A DNA stretch of 64,000 bases from Marinomonas hwangdonensis (GTDB taxonomy: Bacteria > Pseudomonadota > Gammaproteobacteria > Pseudomonadales > Marinomonadaceae): positions 434,001 to 498,000 of the forward strand of contig NZ_RIZG01000001.1 of NCBI RefSeq assembly GCF_003721245.1, given 5' to 3'. The position numbers and the translations under genes are program-made. Shown here in pieces: positions 7,512 through 16,738 of this stretch. The notes beneath the pieces are model-generated. The model saw only the letters and a program-made list of their open reading frames with translations, was not told where the DNA came from and ran no database searches. The stretch's first letter is position 1. The number at the start of each line of letters is the position of its first letter.

Positions 7512-9416
7512 ATGATTATTGAACAAAAACAGAACTTAAGCTTTGATGAATTAGATGAGTTAGTACGTCCAGCGCCAGAAGTGGTTGAGTTTGAGGAAGT
7601 AGCACATAGAATGGTGTCTCGTCGCGGCTTTTTGAGTGGCGGTGCGGCGGTTGGCGCGAGTGCATTCGTAATGGGTTCTACGACATTGGCGGCTGGCAAC
7701 GCGCTTGCTGCAGCAGAGACCGCTGAATCTCGTTTAGCGTTCAGCATGGTCAAAGCCAATACGCTAGATACGGTGACTGTGCCAGAGGGTTATAAGTGGG
7801 AAGTGGTGGCGTCTTGGGGAGATCCATTATTCAGTAATGCGCCCGCTTTCGATCCAATGACAGGTGGCACTGGTGCGTCTCAAGAATTGGCTTTTGGCGA
7901 TCACAACGATGGCATGGCTTTCTTTGCAAAAGATGGCAAACAAATTATGGCCATCAACAACGAATACACCAATGAAAAAACACTCCATGCTAACCGTGCG
8001 GATGGCATGCCAATCAACGCCGATGATGTACGCAAAAACAAAGCGGCGCACGGCGTGTCTATCATTGAAGTCGATCAACGCGGTGGTAAATGGGGCATTG
8101 TTCAAGATTCTCCTTATAACCGTCGTATCACCGCTGACACTGAAATGGACATTACAGGTCCTGCCCGTGGTCATAAATGGATGCAAACCTCTGCTGACCC
8201 TAAAGGTGTGGTAGCAAAAGGAACTTGGAACAACTGCGGTAATGGCCAAACCCCATGGGGCACTTATTTAACCTGTGAAGAAAACTTTAACGGTTATTTT
8301 TCTGCAAGCGATGCCAATTATACAATGAGCGATGATTTCAAGCGTTACGGTGTGAGCACTAAAGGCCGTTATGATTGGGCATTGGGAGACGAGCGTTTTG
8401 ATTTGGTAAAAGAACCAAATGAGCCAAATCGCTTTGGTTATGTGGTTGAGATCGATCCATTAGATCCAACATCTCGTCCTAAAAAACGTACAGCGCTTGG
8501 TCGTTTCAAGCATGAGAATGCAGAGTTAGCCATTGCCGGAAATGGTCATGTTGTGGTGTATCTTGGTGATGACGAGCGCGGTGAGTTCTTGTACCGTTTC
8601 GTTTCTAAGCATAAATATCTAGCGGGCGGTAATAACCGTGATCTATTGGAAGAGGGCACACTGTATGTTGCCAAATTCCATGACAATAACCGCGGTGAGT
8701 GGCTAGCTCTAACGCCAAAAACCACAGGTATGACAGAAGCGGAGATTGCGATTCATACGCGTATGGCGGCCTCTAAAGTGGGTGCGACGACGATGGATCG
8801 CCCTGAATGGGTCGCTTCTCATCCACACAAAGTAGAAGTGTATTGTGCATTAACCAACAACAAAAACCGTGGTGTGAAACCCAATGCTGGTGGCGATGAG
8901 ACGCCTGCTGTTGGCCCGAACCCTCGCGTTAAAAATGATTTTGGTCAGATCGTACGTTGGATGCCAATGAACGAAGATCACACTAGTGCGGAGTTTAAGT
9001 GGGACTTGTTTGTCTTAGCGGGCAACCCAGCAGTATATACTGACGCGAATGCGGGTTCTAAAAACATTAATCAAGACAACATGTTCAACTCGCCTGATGG
9101 TTTGAAGTTTGACTCGAAAGGCCTGTTGTGGATTCAAACAGACGGCAACTATTCCAACCAAGGTGGTTTTGAAGGTCAAGGAAATAACCAAATGCTGGTG
9201 GGTGATCCTGAAACAGGCGAGATTCGTCGCTTTTTAGTTGGGCCGAAGGAGTGTGAAATCACCGGTCTTGCTTGGAATACGAATAAAACTACCATGTTTA
9301 TTAGTGTTCAGCATCCAGGTGAGAAAGGTAACTCCCATTGGCCTCAAGGCGGTCAAGCCGTGCCCCGTTCTAGTGTCATCGCGATTTCTCGTGAAGACGG
9401 TGCCGTCATCGGCTAA
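7512..9416 (+). CDS. phoX: PhoX-type alkaline phosphatase (DUF839)
   Basis: A 634-residue secreted phosphatase of the PhoX family, which releases phosphate from many phosphoesters using calcium and iron cofactors. The N-terminus has a Tat signal (SRRGFLS at residues 36-42, hydrophobic stretch, cleavage likely after the ALA at 64-66), fitting a cofactor-loaded periplasmic enzyme. The body carries family motifs such as TCEENFNGYF, KHENAELAIAGNGHVVVYLG and FNSPDGLKFDSKGLLWIQTD. A Pho box upstream means induction on phosphate starvation. The DUF839 family also has members of untested activity, but the Pho box supports a phosphatase. Confidence 0.9.
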   Translation: MIIEQKQNLSFDELDELVRPAPEVVEFEEVAHRMVSRRGFLSGGAAVGASAFVMGSTTLAAGNALAAAETAESRLAFSMVKANTLDTVTVPEGYKWEVVASWGDPLFSNAPAFDPMTGGTGASQELAFGDHNDGMAFFAKDGKQIMAINNEYTNEKTLHANRADGMPINADDVRKNKAAHGVSIIEVDQRGGKWGIVQDSPYNRRITADTEMDITGPARGHKWMQTSADPKGVVAKGTWNNCGNGQTPWGTYLTCEENFNGYFSASDANYTMSDDFKRYGVSTKGRYDWALGDERFDLVKEPNEPNRFGYVVEIDPLDPTSRPKKRTALGRFKHENAELAIAGNGHVVVYLGDDERGEFLYRFVSKHKYLAGGNNRDLLEEGTLYVAKFHDNNRGEWLALTPKTTGMTEAEIAIHTRMAASKVGATTMDRPEWVASHPHKVEVYCALTNNKNRGVKPNAGGDETPAVGPNPRVKNDFGQIVRWMPMNEDHTSAEFKWDLFVLAGNPAVYTDANAGSKNINQDNMFNSPDGLKFDSKGLLWIQTDGNYSNQGGFEGQGNNQMLVGDPETGEIRRFLVGPKECEITGLAWNTNKTTMFISVQHPGEKGNSHWPQGGQAVPRSSVIAISREDGAVIG

Positions 9417-9440
9417 ATCGTCTCATAGATGAACAAAATG

Positions 9441-9474
9441 AAACCAGCCGCGACAAACCACGGCTGGTTTTTTG
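9441..9474 (+). terminator. intrinsic terminator after phoX
   Basis: A perfect 10-base stem, AAACCAGCCG/CGGCTGGTTT, with a 10-base loop is followed by a T tract, starting 25 bases after the phoX stop codon. Confidence 0.88.
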
Positions 9475-9704
9475 TTTTTATGTGTTTAGAGATTCGCCAA
9501 ACAATGCCTGACTATACTGTTTCAAAGAATGACGCAGATCATGTACTGTATAATAATTCTTTATGCTATCTTGTTTGATGTCGTGCAAAAAGTTAGTTTT
9601 ATGAATTCGTGACGAAAACAGATATTCAATGGTTGATACTATCCTGCTGTGTGGTTTTCACATGGAATGTAAAAACGTTAAGTAAGTTATTTAAGTGAGC
9701 AGAC

Positions 9705-12140
9705 ATGGGTGTTGCACTTTCTAAGTCATTATTTATTAAACAGGCCGTTTTAACTTTTTTTTTAGCTGTTATCCTGAGCCTAATAAGCAGTAGTATCCAA
9801 ATTTATGAAGGGATGCAAAGCCAAAAGACGCAGATAGATAATAACTTTAATGAGCTGATCGCAGTGGTTGAAAAACCCCTAGCTGAGGCTGTTTTTCGTC
9901 TAGATACCGACTTTGCTCAGCAACAGGTTGATAGTCTATTACAAATACCCTCGGTAGCGAGTGTAGAAGTGTTAGACGAAATGGGTAACCTATTTGTTGG
10001 TGGCCAGTCTCCCAAGCGGAGTTTTTCGGTGTCTTATCAGACGGCCGATCAGCTCCTGTCAGATTTGCAAAGTTATGAACGTTCACTTCACCTTAGCGCC
10101 CCGGTATTTGAAGCAGGTAAGTTAACCATAGTGCCGGAAAAGCGCTATTTGATCACTCAGCTACTTAGCGATCAATCGTCTATTTTAATCTATAATCTGG
10201 CCAAAGATTTGGTTTTGGCATTTTTGGTTTCCTTGTTTTTTTACTTTTTAGTAACCTATCCGTTGACACGGTTAACGGAATCTTTGTCTGAGTTAAAAGC
10301 CAAGTCCAGTTTATTGCTTCCTGCGTCTTTATCACGCTTTCATCAGTCGGATGAATTAGGGCATTTGCATGCCACTTTTGCGCAACTTTGGAAAAAACTC
10401 AATACCGCTCTCAGTGATTTAGAACGCAGTGATGCTCATACCAAAGCCATGATAGAAAACGCGGCCGACGGAATAATGCTGTTAAACGAATGTAACCGCA
10501 TTATTTTGGTCAATTCGGCAGCAGAGTACATGCTGAAAAACAAATCCACCCACTTGTATTTACACTCTTTAGAAGCCCTTCATGCACCGGCATCTTGGCA
10601 TAAATTTGCGGAAACATTAGAAACCTTGCAAATTAATCAGCCACTTACCGTTGAAACCGTGTATCGAGTTCATGGGATTGATTTACCAGTAGAAATTCGT
10701 CTAGCAAAATTCAAGATACAAGACAAAGTGGAAACCATGCTGCTGATACGGGATGTTTCTAAGCGTAAGGCAACAGAAGCGCACATTCATCATCTCGCTT
10801 ACTATGACCCAATTACAAAACTGCCAAATCGACAGTATTTAACTGATGAGCTTAGCGAGCTGCTTGAGCGTCAGCAACACAGCGTCAATTATTCCGCCGT
10901 TGTGTTTATGGATCTTGATAGGTTTAAAACCATTAATGACTCACTCGGTCACAGTGTCGGTGACCAATTATTGTGTGCCGTGGCATCACAGCTGTCTTTT
11001 TTGAAAGAAGACAATGTTGTGTTTGCCAGGATGGGGGGCGATGAGTTTGCTTTTTTGTTGACTTGTGTGGGCAATAATCGAGAAACCGTTGAAAAGTCGG
11101 TATGTGGTTTTGCCCAAAGTGTCATGTATGCCTGCCAGCAGGTGAAAAAAGCCGGTCATCATGAAATACATATTACCGCCAGCTTAGGGGCGGCGATTTT
11201 TAAAGGTAAAGAGTTTTCAACAGAAGTCATTTTAAAGCAGGCCGATACGGCACTTTATCGTGCGAAAGAGTCTGGCCGTAACACGTTCGCGATTTATAGA
11301 GCGGAAATGCAAGCTGTCTCCGACGCGCGTTTGGTAATGGAAAAAGCGCTTCACCACGCGACGGAATTTAAACTGTTTGAACTCTATTATCAGCCACAAA
11401 GTGATGACAAAAATGAGCTGATTGGAGCGGAAGCACTGATTCGTTGGAAGGATGGAGAGAAAGGTTTTATTTCGCCTGCTGAGTTTATACCAGTGGCCGA
11501 GGAGATTGGTTTAATTGTTGAAATTGGTCAGTGGGTTATGGATGAAGCCTTATCTCAAGTGGCGAGGTGGATTAAAGAAGGGAAATGGCAGCCCTGTTGG
11601 CGAATCTCTATCAACGTAAGTCCTGTTCAGTTTCAACAGACAGGGTTTTTGCCAATGGTTAAAGCACAATTGGATAAGCATGACGTACCTGCAAGTTGTG
11701 TGGATCTTGAGATTACTGAAAACATGTTGCTCAATGATCTTGCTGCCAGTCTTAAGAAAATGCATGACATTAAAGCCCTCGGCGTGCACTTGTCTATAGA
11801 CGACTTTGGTACAGGTTATTCATCGCTCAAATATCTTAAGTTATTACCCATTGATCGATTGAAAATAGATCAATCCTTTGTCAGAGACTTGTTAGAGGAT
11901 AAGAGTGACGAAGCCATTGTGCTAGCCGTGATTGCGATGGCTAAAGCGCTAGGTATCGGTGTGATTGCGGAAGGGGTAGAAACATGGTCCCATCATGATA
12001 GGTTGCGTGAGATTAATTGCGTGTTTTATCAGGGTTATTATTATGGGCGTCCATTACCACCAGCAGAATTTATTACGGCTTTTGTTGACAATCATCCCGT
12101 GTGTCCAAATTTGACCGCACCGATTGATACATCTATTTAG
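9705..12140 (+). CDS. membrane PAS-GGDEF-EAL cyclic-di-GMP enzyme
   Basis: An 811-residue inner-membrane signalling protein. One membrane helix near residues 9-30, a periplasmic sensor region to about 160 and a second helix (about 165-190) are followed by a HAMP-like linker, a PAS domain (about 245-355), a GGDEF domain and an EAL domain. The diguanylate cyclase signature is intact (RMGGDEF, about residues 442-448). The phosphodiesterase motifs also look intact (EAL near 576, SINVSPVQFQ, DFGTGYSSLKYL). Either or both activities are therefore possible. The periplasmic signal is unknown. It is apparently transcribed alone from its own promoter in the 288-base upstream gap. Confidence 0.92.
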   Translation: MGVALSKSLFIKQAVLTFFLAVILSLISSSIQIYEGMQSQKTQIDNNFNELIAVVEKPLAEAVFRLDTDFAQQQVDSLLQIPSVASVEVLDEMGNLFVGGQSPKRSFSVSYQTADQLLSDLQSYERSLHLSAPVFEAGKLTIVPEKRYLITQLLSDQSSILIYNLAKDLVLAFLVSLFFYFLVTYPLTRLTESLSELKAKSSLLLPASLSRFHQSDELGHLHATFAQLWKKLNTALSDLERSDAHTKAMIENAADGIMLLNECNRIILVNSAAEYMLKNKSTHLYLHSLEALHAPASWHKFAETLETLQINQPLTVETVYRVHGIDLPVEIRLAKFKIQDKVETMLLIRDVSKRKATEAHIHHLAYYDPITKLPNRQYLTDELSELLERQQHSVNYSAVVFMDLDRFKTINDSLGHSVGDQLLCAVASQLSFLKEDNVVFARMGGDEFAFLLTCVGNNRETVEKSVCGFAQSVMYACQQVKKAGHHEIHITASLGAAIFKGKEFSTEVILKQADTALYRAKESGRNTFAIYRAEMQAVSDARLVMEKALHHATEFKLFELYYQPQSDDKNELIGAEALIRWKDGEKGFISPAEFIPVAEEIGLIVEIGQWVMDEALSQVARWIKEGKWQPCWRISINVSPVQFQQTGFLPMVKAQLDKHDVPASCVDLEITENMLLNDLAASLKKMHDIKALGVHLSIDDFGTGYSSLKYLKLLPIDRLKIDQSFVRDLLEDKSDEAIVLAVIAMAKALGIGVIAEGVETWSHHDRLREINCVFYQGYYYGRPLPPAEFITAFVDNHPVCPNLTAPIDTSI

Positions 12141-12169
12141 CAGGCTCACCTCTTTTAAGGAGCAATACA

Positions 12170-12580
12170 ATGGCATTATTCCACTACGCCTACCATGTGA
12201 CCGATCTAGACGAGACACGAAATTTTTATACGCAGGTGCTGGGTTGTATAGAAGGGCGAAGCACAGAAACCTGGGTAGACTTTGACTTTCACGGCCATCA
12301 ATTATCATTGCACCTGGGAGAGCCAAGCCCAACCACTAATACAGGTCTCGTTGGCGATCATCGAGTGCCTATGCCGCATTTTGGTTTGATTTTACCCCTT
12401 GATGAGTGGCAAAAGCTGGCTAAGCGTTTAACCGAGTTAAATGTGGTGTTTGATCTCGCACCCAGTGTGCGTTTTGAAGGGTTACCTGGTGAACAATGGA
12501 CCATGTTTTTCAAAGACCCTAGCGGCAATGCCATCGAGCTAAAAGGTTTTAAAGATTTGTCTCAGGTGTACGAAAAATGA
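12170..12580 (+). CDS. VOC-superfamily (glyoxalase/dioxygenase fold) protein
   Basis: A 136-residue single-chain vicinal oxygen chelate protein with two beta-alpha-beta-beta-beta modules. Family marks are the opening HYAYHVTDLDETRNFYTQVL and the closing FFKDPSGNAIELKGF, with candidate metal ligands His and Glu. The substrate cannot be told from sequence; relatives include glyoxalase I, dioxygenases and resistance proteins. A strong AAGGAG precedes the ATG. The stop overlaps the start of the hydroxyacid dehydrogenase gene by four bases, so the two are translationally coupled. Confidence 0.82.
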   Translation: MALFHYAYHVTDLDETRNFYTQVLGCIEGRSTETWVDFDFHGHQLSLHLGEPSPTTNTGLVGDHRVPMPHFGLILPLDEWQKLAKRLTELNVVFDLAPSVRFEGLPGEQWTMFFKDPSGNAIELKGFKDLSQVYEK

Positions 12581-13512
12581 TTCCATTTGTGAGCCGAGCA
12601 AGCGCGGCTGAGCAAGCGATCTGGCTAAAGCACTTGTCAGACGCTTTACCAAATGAAAGCATTTTGCCTTTTTCCTCATTGACCTCACTGCAAAAACAAG
12701 ACTGCGATATCGCCATTGTGGCTAACCCAGACCCACAAGATTTATTGTCGTTGCCTGCGTTAAAATGGGTTCACAGTGTTTGGGCGGGCGTTGAACGCAT
12801 CGTCAATGAAATTGCGTCCCCCCCTTTTGCAATAGTCCGTTTAATTGATCCTAATTTATCTAGAACCATGTCAGAAGCCGTGTTGGCATGGACCATGTTC
12901 TTGCATCGAGATATGCCTAAGTATGCTCAGCAGCAAGCTGAGCAATCGTGGCAGCCATTGCCCATGGTGCAAGCACATGAACGCCGTATTGGTGTGCTTG
13001 GGTTGGGAGAACTCGGCCGAGTCAGCGCGCAGCGCTTAAAAGACAATGGTTTTACCGTAGCGGGTTGGAGTCGAACTCCTAAACAGCTTGATGGGGTTGC
13101 TTGTTTTTATGGTGAAGATGGCTTGTTATCCTTATTGGCACAAAGTGATATACTCGTTTGCCTTTTGCCTTTAACGGCAGAGACGGATTCATTGTTAGAC
13201 CAAATGCGTTTGTCTTGTTTGCCAATTGGTGCCAGTGTCATTAATTTTGCCCGTGGCGCTGTTATAGACGACGATGCGCTATTAACCTTGCTAGATAATG
13301 GGCATTTGTCGCACGCTGTATTGGATGTGTTTAGAACAGAGCCGTTAAATACAGGGCACCCTTTTTGGCAGCATAAATCTGTGACTGTGTTGCCTCATAT
13401 TTCTGCACCAACGCACCCTGTTAGTGCCAGTCGTATTGTAGCGGCAAACATTGATCGTTTTAGGATAACCAATGAAATACCGTCAGCGGTGGATCCGATA
13501 CGGGGCTATTAA
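12577..13512 (+). CDS. ghrA: glyoxylate/hydroxypyruvate reductase A family
   Basis: A 311-residue D-2-hydroxyacid dehydrogenase, close in length and motif to E. coli GhrA (312). It should reduce glyoxylate or hydroxypyruvate with NADPH in the cytoplasm. Visible marks are a Rossmann motif VLGLGELG (about residues 139-146), the catalytic-Arg region FARGAVIDDDALL, an Asp/Glu pair in LDVFRTEPL, and the catalytic His in VLPHISAPT. The ATG overlaps the VOC gene stop (ATGA). A 5-carboxymethyl-2-hydroxymuconate isomerase-like gene follows 32 bases later. Confidence 0.88.
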   Translation: MIPFVSRASAAEQAIWLKHLSDALPNESILPFSSLTSLQKQDCDIAIVANPDPQDLLSLPALKWVHSVWAGVERIVNEIASPPFAIVRLIDPNLSRTMSEAVLAWTMFLHRDMPKYAQQQAEQSWQPLPMVQAHERRIGVLGLGELGRVSAQRLKDNGFTVAGWSRTPKQLDGVACFYGEDGLLSLLAQSDILVCLLPLTAETDSLLDQMRLSCLPIGASVINFARGAVIDDDALLTLLDNGHLSHAVLDVFRTEPLNTGHPFWQHKSVTVLPHISAPTHPVSASRIVAANIDRFRITNEIPSAVDPIRGY

Positions 13513-13544
13513 TCCCCCATTTACTTATTCTAACAGGAGTCTAG

Positions 13545-13904
13545 ATGCCACATTGTATTGTTGAGTACAGCCAGAATTTAGAGCAAGAAGTACCGCCTGT
13601 TGAGCTCTTAGAAGCCGTCAAAGCCGGCTGTATTGCTTCTACCTTGTTTACACTAGAAGACATTAAACTGCGCAGCGTCCCTTATAAAAGCTTTTTAACA
13701 GCGGGCCAGGAAGATGCCTTTGTTCATGTGATTTTAAGATTACTTTCTGGTCGCACACTAGAGCAAAGAAAGCAGCTGTCTGAATTAGTATTGGCATCAT
13801 TAGGAGAGTTTGCTTTAAAAGATGTCAGTTTATCGGTTGAAGTGTGCGAAATGGAGCGGGATACTTATTCCAAAAAAGTGGTACTGTCTCAGAAGGAAGA
13901 GTGA
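13545..13904 (+). CDS. 5-carboxymethyl-2-hydroxymuconate delta-isomerase-like protein
   Basis: A 119-residue tautomerase-superfamily protein of the CHMI (HpaF) group. The mature enzyme would start with Pro-2 (MPHCIVEYSQNLEQ), the catalytic base of the family, and has the expected length. In homoprotocatechuate degraders CHMI lies among hpa genes. None of those is here, so either this copy works elsewhere or it is a stand-alone tautomerase. CAGGAG precedes the ATG. Its operon neighbours are VOC and GhrA-like genes upstream and pldA downstream. Confidence 0.8.
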   Translation: MPHCIVEYSQNLEQEVPPVELLEAVKAGCIASTLFTLEDIKLRSVPYKSFLTAGQEDAFVHVILRLLSGRTLEQRKQLSELVLASLGEFALKDVSLSVEVCEMERDTYSKKVVLSQKEE

Positions 13905-13932
13905 GCTTTTGTATTTTAAGGGTATATCAATA

Positions 13933-14955
13933 ATGCAAGCGTTGACGCGGTTTCTAGGGCTTTTGCCCCTGCTTTTGTTGTCTCTTTCTGGTTGGGCTAA
14001 CACGCTTCCTGTTGACCAAGCGGATGATGCTAGGTCAGAGTCACTTTCTCGCTCTAGTTCAGACACACTTTCGGTAGAAGACGATGCCCTTGAGGAAACT
14101 TATTCGCCTGTAGAGCCTGCTGTCCCTATGTCTATTTCACAGCGAGCTCAAGAAGCGAATGGTCTATTTCAACAAAGAGAAAATAATGAAACGCAAACGG
14201 CAAGTAATCCTTTTGTGTTAACGCCGCACCGTCCTAACTACTTTTTACCGATTGCGTTTACCTCTAGCCCTAATAGCAGAGCTTTTTTGCAAGATAGTGA
14301 CGATGATGCCACATTAGACAGTATAGAGTTCAAGTTTCAGCTCAGCGTTAAGTTTCCCGTGGTTTACGATGTAGTCGGACGAAATACTAGTCTGTGGTTC
14401 GCCTATACCCAGCAAGCGTATTGGCAAGCGTACAACAGTGAAATTTCCGCGCCATTTCGTGACACCAACCATGAGCCTGAAGCCTTTATCGTAACGAAAC
14501 CAAAGCAGGGCTTTTTAGGCATAAAACCCAGTTATGTGTCATATGGTTTTAACCATCAATCCAATGGTCAGTCTGGTGACTTGTCGCGCTCTTGGAACCG
14601 TGTTTACATAGACTTTTTGTTTGAAAATGGCAATACCGCTTTTTCTATTAAGCCTTGGTACCGAATTCCTGAATCGTCTAAATTAGACGATAACCCTAAT
14701 ATTGAAAATTACTACGGATATGGTGAATTTAAACTAATACACGTGATCGATGATTACAGCATCGATGTGATGATTAGAAACAATTTAAAATCGTCAGATA
14801 ATCGAGGCGCTTTGCAAGTTGGCTTTAATTTTCCGTTGTGGGGGAAGAGTCGCGGATATATTCAATATTTTAATGGCTATGGGCAATCTCTGTTAGATTA
14901 CAATCACCATACTCAGTCATTGGGTTTTGGCGTAATGTTAACAAACTGGCTATAA
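13933..14955 (+). CDS. pldA: outer-membrane phospholipase A
   Basis: A 340-residue outer-membrane phospholipase A1 (OMPLA), which degrades phospholipids that reach the outer leaflet. A signal peptide occupies about residues 1-20 (ALTRFLGLLPLLLLSLSGWA). The catalytic triad is visible as His-208 and Ser-210 (YGFNHQSNGQS) and Asn-222 (SRSWNR), with the same 12-residue Ser-to-Asn spacing as E. coli. A 90-residue acidic, low-complexity region precedes the barrel, making it about 50 residues longer than E. coli PldA. The start is the ATG at 13933; the longer frame overlapping the CHMI-like gene has no signal peptide at its start. Confidence 0.92.
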   Translation: MQALTRFLGLLPLLLLSLSGWANTLPVDQADDARSESLSRSSSDTLSVEDDALEETYSPVEPAVPMSISQRAQEANGLFQQRENNETQTASNPFVLTPHRPNYFLPIAFTSSPNSRAFLQDSDDDATLDSIEFKFQLSVKFPVVYDVVGRNTSLWFAYTQQAYWQAYNSEISAPFRDTNHEPEAFIVTKPKQGFLGIKPSYVSYGFNHQSNGQSGDLSRSWNRVYIDFLFENGNTAFSIKPWYRIPESSKLDDNPNIENYYGYGEFKLIHVIDDYSIDVMIRNNLKSSDNRGALQVGFNFPLWGKSRGYIQYFNGYGQSLLDYNHHTQSLGFGVMLTNWL

Positions 14956-15120
14956 ACAAACTTTATCAAAGTAAACCGACAAGGCCTTCCGCTGATCTTA
15001 ACTAAGTTGAACTTCCTAAGTGGGGATTGGCAAGTATCATTAAGTTGTCATTTTAATGCCACGGAACGGACATTTTACTCCTCTATGTTGAGAGTAAGTG
15101 ATTCCAATAAGGTGATTAAA

Positions 15121-15636
15121 ATGAGCATACTGCAAAACATACATGCATTTGATGTACAGACTTTTTATTGGTGTATGGCACGTAAACACCGTGCTAGATT
15201 AACCACCACGGGTCGGATGGTGTCTTTCTCTGCGGATGGTCCTCTTTATGTCATAGGCGCGTGCTTACTTTGGTGGGCCGGTTATGAGAGTCTTGTCGGT
15301 GTGTTGGCTCTGGGTTTTCTTATTGAGCGGTTTGTGTATTTTGCTTTAAAACGCAGTTGTAAACGCAATAGACCCGCTGACGCGCTAGATAACTTTCGTC
15401 CTTTTGTTATCCCTTCAGATCAATTTTCTTTTCCCTCTGGTCACACTTCTGCGGCATTTTTTGTCGCTTACTGTTTGAGTGAATGGTTTCCCAGTGCTAA
15501 CTCGATCTTGTACTGTTGGGCATCAAGTGTGGGCTTATCACGTATATTTTTAGGGGTACACTTTCCGACAGATACATTAATAGGTGCCTTACTAGGGACG
15601 GTTTGTGCAGTATTTGCCATAGGGGTTGTATTATGA
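15121..15636 (+). CDS. PAP2-superfamily membrane phosphatase
   Basis: A 171-residue inner-membrane phosphatase of the PAP2 (type 2 phosphatidic acid phosphatase) family. The three signature motifs are present: KRSCKRNRP, PSGHT and SRIFLGVHFPTD, with the catalytic histidines in the last two. Hydrophobic segments lie between them. Likely substrates are phosphatidate, phosphatidylglycerophosphate or undecaprenyl pyrophosphate; sequence does not decide. I chose the ATG at 15121 with AAGGTG six bases upstream. The stop overlaps the ATG of a glycosyltransferase gene (ATGA), so the two are coupled, which hints at lipid or lipid-linked glycan metabolism. Confidence 0.87.
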   Translation: MSILQNIHAFDVQTFYWCMARKHRARLTTTGRMVSFSADGPLYVIGACLLWWAGYESLVGVLALGFLIERFVYFALKRSCKRNRPADALDNFRPFVIPSDQFSFPSGHTSAAFFVAYCLSEWFPSANSILYCWASSVGLSRIFLGVHFPTDTLIGALLGTVCAVFAIGVVL

Positions 15637-16736
15637 AAATACTCTATGGTGTGCAAGGAACGGGCAATGGTCACATTACCCGAGCGCGAGCCATGGCCGC
15701 TGAAATGGCTTTGGCTGGCATTCAAGTCGACTTTGTTTTTTCTGGGCGTCCCGCTGCAGATTATTTCGATATGGAAGTGTTTGGGGATTATCGAACATTC
15801 CAAGGGTTAAGTTTTGTCGCCCGTAATGGCGCGTTAGATTTAATGGCAACGTGTCGACATGCCAAGCTCATGACCCTATTTCGTGATGTTCGTAGACTGG
15901 ATACGAGAGGTTATGATCTGGTCATGACAGACTTTGAACCGATTGTCGCTTGGGCGGCTAGGCGACAGGGCACACCGTGTTTAGGTTTTGGTCATCAGTA
16001 TGCGTTTCATTATGATATTCCACGTTATACAAAAAATTGGGTTGCCCAATGGATTATGGCGAATTTTGCTCCCGCGACAACGGCGCTGGGCGCTCATTGG
16101 CATCATTTTGGTTACCCTATCTTGCCCCCATTGATTCACAATCAAATAACAGCAAATATGGCCAATTCCAATCAGGTATTGGTGTATTTACCTTTTGAAA
16201 ACAGTGAGGCTGTTATGGATTGGTTGGAGGGCGTGCCAGATTATCAGTTCCGTTTGCACTGTAAGGACATTGAACCCGGTATTTATGGTCATGTTGAGGT
16301 GTTTCCCTTTGCCCGAGCTTCTTTCCAAGAGAATTTGAGCCAATGTGAATCGGTGTTATGTAATGCGGGATTTGAATTGAATTCAGAAGCCTTGCAACTC
16401 GGTAGACGTATTTTGGTGAAACCGCTAACTGGACAGATCGAGCAACATTCTAACGCGATTGCATTGGAATTATTGGGACTGGCAGAAACCACGGATGAAC
16501 TTAACTCAGAGGTCATTTGCAATTGGCTAGAAACGAGTCAAGTTAGACAAGTATCTTACCCAAATGTTGCCCGTGCAGTGGTGTCTTGGTTACAAACCAA
16601 TGATGAGATGAGTATTGAAGATTTGTGTAATGGCTTATGGAAACAAACTCCCGAAGCGTCAGACCAAGAGTTTCGGTCCAACGCTAGAGGTCAATCACAA
16701 GGCATTGCATCTGTGAGTAAGGTATCGACAGTTTAA
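15633..16736 (+). CDS. MJ1255-type glycosyltransferase (GT-B fold)
   Basis: A 367-residue cytoplasmic or membrane-associated glycosyltransferase-like protein. The N-terminus has the nucleotide-sugar enzyme pattern GVQGTGNGHITRARAMA. The C-terminal half has the donor-site region LCNAGFELNSEALQLGRRIL followed by QIEQHSNAIALELLG, as in MurG-like and UDP-glucuronosyltransferase-like enzymes. Members of this uncharacterised group often sit with lipid phosphatases or acyltransferases. Here the ATG overlaps the stop of the PAP2 gene. A glycolipid product is plausible but unproven. Confidence 0.8.
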   Translation: MKILYGVQGTGNGHITRARAMAAEMALAGIQVDFVFSGRPAADYFDMEVFGDYRTFQGLSFVARNGALDLMATCRHAKLMTLFRDVRRLDTRGYDLVMTDFEPIVAWAARRQGTPCLGFGHQYAFHYDIPRYTKNWVAQWIMANFAPATTALGAHWHHFGYPILPPLIHNQITANMANSNQVLVYLPFENSEAVMDWLEGVPDYQFRLHCKDIEPGIYGHVEVFPFARASFQENLSQCESVLCNAGFELNSEALQLGRRILVKPLTGQIEQHSNAIALELLGLAETTDELNSEVICNWLETSQVRQVSYPNVARAVVSWLQTNDEMSIEDLCNGLWKQTPEASDQEFRSNARGQSQGIASVSKVSTV

Positions 16737-16738
16737 AA

